Positions 5,535 to 7,536 of a DNA stretch of 7,536 bases are shown in pieces. The translations under genes were made by a program, and so were the position numbers. The notes below the pieces were generated by a model. That model had not been told where the DNA came from, made no database searches, and was given only the letters and a program-made list of their open reading frames with translations. Each line of letters begins with the position of its first letter. Position 1 is the first letter of the stretch. Source of the stretch: Pseudobdellovibrionaceae bacterium (GTDB lineage Bacteria; Bdellovibrionota; Bdellovibrionia; Bdellovibrionales; Bdellovibrionaceae). The stretch is from positions 1-7,536 of the forward strand of contig JACMRP010000172.1 in NCBI GenBank assembly GCA_014376325.1, in the 5' to 3' direction.

Positions 5535-7309
5535 TTACAGATTTGAATAAAGGAGCTTTAGCGCCTTCAGTTTTGCTTCCGCCGCTTTTTTGATGATTGG
5601 GTTTTTGCTTCCGGACTGAACTTGGAGTTCTGTGGACTGTTGTTGAGCTTGGCCGAAGACTGCCTGTGAACCGCCAGGCTTGTTGGCGTATTCTTTATTG
5701 ATGTCTTTTTCGATGAGGTTCTATTTTGCTTTGGTTACTTCGCCGAGTTGTTGAGTGTTCCCAGATTTAGCCGCAAAATTTTCGATTTCTTCTAGCTTCG
5801 ATTGAGACAAGTCTTTTAAAGTTGCCTGCGCGGTTTTTGCGTCAGTTCGATTCACTTTTTGTTCATTTAAATAAAATTGGTAGGCGTTCTTGTAGGCGCA
5901 TTCCGCTTCTTTAAATTTTCCTTCTCCTTTCGTTGCATCACCGGCAAGGGAGTCCGCATAAACTCTATGGTCTTGAGATTAATCGCTGTTATTCGCTTTT
6001 GCTTTATATCCATCCGTAGTTGGGTTCGAACCCGGCTTCGGGAGAGGCAAGTTTTCATTTGAGTACGCGCCGGTCAGGCCGTTGCGCATCGAAATTTTTG
6101 TTTCTTCCATCGTAAAAAATGGCTTGCCAGTCTCCTTATTTATTTCTTGGCTGAGGCGGAGTTTTTCGGAGATGTCTTCATCAGTATACTTGCCGAAGCC
6201 GCGCTCTTCGCCGCCTTTATGAATTTTAAGATATTGCTGCTTTTCGCCGGTCGTCATCGTCTTTCCGGTGATTCTTTCGAAAGCGCTGACACGTTCTGCC
6301 GGGGACAGGTTGGAAGCCAAAGCCAGAACTTTATCACGATCCGCTTCGCTCGTTATCTTGCCAGAAATACCACGCTCGGTTCGTTTAGCGGCGTTAGCCT
6401 CACGCAAATAAGCGTCGACAGTTTTTTCTAGTTTTGCGATTTTCGCAATGCGCGTGGCAGAAGCGGCTTTTGCGGCAACGCCACCGGCGACTCCGGCGAT
6501 GGCTTCGCAGATCATGGCCGCTCTTTGCTCGTTGTTGTAACACTTAAAATTGATGCCGATTTCTTTTAAATATTCTTGAGCACATTTTAAGATGTCGGGG
6601 GCTTGACCCGATTTAGGTCTCATTTTTTTTAGCCATTCGGTGTACTCGAGTTCATCACCTGTAAATTTAGCATTGGGATCGGCAAAGCGAGTTCGTACTT
6701 GATCCAGCGCCTTCATCGATTTTTGTCGCTGCGCCGACGCTAAGCTTACTTTCAGACGGCTGCAGTCGACATTTGCAAACGCCGCATCCTTAGGAAATTC
6801 TTCTGGCGGAATGCGAAGCAGTTTTGGAACCGAATTGTTGTAGTCGGTGAAGAGTGCGCGTTTGTTCGCGGCGCTCCTGTCGCAAATCGCGTTTTCTTCG
6901 GCTTCTTTTTCTTGAGTGAGCTTAACCATCGCCGCGGTTTCACCGATGGTTTTTATCGTGCCGATCGCCAGATCATAAAAACCAGCTAGAGTTTCTTTCA
7001 CCAATTGAGCTCCGCCCTGAGCGCACCCTATCGTCACTTGAAAGCTGAAAAAGAGTGTGTCTTCGAAGATCTGTTTCTGTTCACAACGTAGACCGACCTC
7101 TCCAGCCTTGCCGCCTTCAGTCTCTATTCTTCGGTAGACCGCTTTGCACTCTGCCGATGTTTTTACGGACTCGCAGGAGTTTGCGGCGATTTGAAGCAGT
7201 TCACCGAACGCATTCAATTTTTTTTCGTCACGCACCAACGATCGGCGTGTGCCGGCAACGCAAAGAGGACTAAAAATAGAATGGCGATCAGGTTTTGGAC
7301 CACGACCAT
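5535..7309 (-). pseudogene. Secreted Cys-rich protein of unknown function, interrupted by one frameshift and two in-frame stops
   Basis: Read as one gene, this would give about 591 codons. The ATG at 7309 opens a clear signal peptide (MVVVQNLIAILFLVLFALPA, then HA|DRW) that stops at a TGA (7214-7216). After a -1 shift at the eight A's of 7218-7225, the frame runs on from LNAFGELLQI for 412 codons to TAA (5979-5981). It continues in the same frame past a TAG (5721-5723) to a final TAA (5535-5537). With the shift, the span is an exact multiple of three. Up to the first stop the mature part has ten cysteines, an Ala/Gly-rich stretch (about 267-286) and a helical C-terminal segment with LSPAERVSAFERITGK near 335-350. 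The part after the TAA is helix-rich and TPR-like (GKFKEAECAYKNAYQFYLNE). I do not recognise a function. Cys content and signal peptide imply a periplasmic or exported protein. Decay is the simplest reading; slippage or assembly error could explain the frameshift alone. Confidence 0.7.
7218..7225 (-). other. A8 homopolymer at the frame junction
   Basis: Eight A's (minus strand) lie exactly where the signal-peptide frame and the body frame must join. Nine A's would restore a single frame reading TKKKLNAFG. Runs of eight or more A's are known slippage sites for polymerase and ribosome, and also frequent places for sequencing error. Confidence 0.8.
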
Positions 7310-7317
7310 TTATCGGA

Positions 7318-7323
7318 ATTATA
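7318..7323 (-). promoter_or_regulatory. TATAAT box next to the start of the damaged secreted-protein gene
   Basis: A perfect TATAAT on the minus strand ends 8 nt before the ATG at 7309, so transcription from it would begin at or next to the start codon and yield a leaderless mRNA. In agreement, no Shine-Dalgarno sequence precedes this ATG. I see no good -35 at the right distance (GTCCGG at 17 bp), so the call is tentative. Confidence 0.4.
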
Positions 7324-7352
7324 GAGGGGTTGTGAAGTCCCCGGACAGAGGT

Positions 7353-7536
7353 CTAGACGAAAAAGATCTCGTACTGTTCTATATGGTAATTTGGCTCAAT
7401 TTTGAACGCGATTGAGCGGCCGATTTTTTTCTCGATGAATTCGAGGCTTTCGCCTTCCATCTCGTAAACCCAGTCGACCACTTCGCCGTGACAATGAATC
7501 ACGATATTTGATTTTTTCTTGTCCAGATTGCCCGCA
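7353..7536 (-). CDS. rng: Ribonuclease E/G family protein (C-terminal 60 residues; 5' part beyond the window)
   Basis: RNase G/E enzymes are single-strand endoribonucleases that mature 16S rRNA and start mRNA decay. The visible end holds the family's closing region: IVIHCHGEVVDWVYEM, then LEFIEKKIGRSIAFKIEPNY and HIEQYEIF before the TAG at 7353-7355. A family member ending just after this segment, without a long degradosome-scaffold tail, resembles RNase G more than full-length RNase E. The S1 and catalytic domains are outside the window, so the choice of rng over rne is an inference. It lies upstream of the rplU region, a common neighbourhood for rng in related bacteria. Confidence 0.85.
   Translation of the reverse strand, partial: AGNLDKKKSNIVIHCHGEVVDWVYEMEGESLEFIEKKIGRSIAFKIEPNYHIEQYEIFFV

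Noticed and set aside
5721..5981. Stop-codon reassignment as an explanation for the in-frame TAA and TAG.
   Set aside because: TAA ends rpmA, rplU, nadD-rsfS, rlmH and comF, and TAG ends rng, all at the expected lengths, so both are normal stops here.
7236..7238. TTG at 7238 as the true start of the secreted protein.
   Set aside because: It has no signal peptide and no ribosome site, and a signal peptide encoded in the other frame lies immediately upstream. It is better explained by a frame break.
7326..7345. GGGG...CCCC hairpin after the rng stop as a terminator.
   Set aside because: Four pairs with a 9-nt loop and no proper T-run. It overlaps the TATAAT region, so support is too weak.

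Overview
The window reads as chromosomal DNA of a Bdellovibrio-like predatory bacterium (Bdellovibrionota). The assignment is inferred from protein character and gene order, not from a database match: a housekeeping block running rng, rplU, rpmA, obgE, nadD, rlmH, comF, lolA-like, rimO, plus a large Cys-containing secreted protein of a type I associate with Bdellovibrio. Every gene I can support lies on the minus strand, so the text follows transcription from high to low coordinates.

Upstream end (7536 to about 5340). The last 60 codons of an RNase E/G family gene end at 7353. Next comes a damaged gene for a large secreted protein (7309 to 5535). Its signal peptide lies in one frame and its body in another, the two meeting at a run of eight A's. 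The body then meets an in-frame TAA and an in-frame TAG before its last stop. This gene sits between rng and rplU. A 193-bp non-coding gap with a TTGACA box and small inverted repeats precedes rplU.

Ribosome block (5341 to 1821). rplU (bL21 with an unusual Lys/Ala-rich tail) and rpmA (bL27) form one pair, followed by an intrinsic terminator. Then come obgE, a fused nadD-rsfS gene and rlmH, joined by an ATGA overlap and a one-base gap. The proteins share a theme of large-subunit structure and maturation: bL21, bL27, the 50S assembly GTPase Obg, the ribosome silencing factor RsfS and the 23S rRNA methyltransferase RlmH. NadD supplies NAD precursors.

Downstream end (1775 to 1). A comF-type phosphoribosyltransferase-fold gene, a periplasmic LolA-like lipoprotein carrier and the start of rimO (S12 methylthiotransferase) are packed with a 7-bp gap and an ATGA overlap. 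They look like one translationally coupled unit with the genes above.

I found no rRNA, tRNA, CRISPR array, insertion sequence or defence system. The most interesting points are the frameshifted and nonsense-interrupted secreted protein gene, the histone-H1-like tail on bL21 and the NadD-RsfS fusion.
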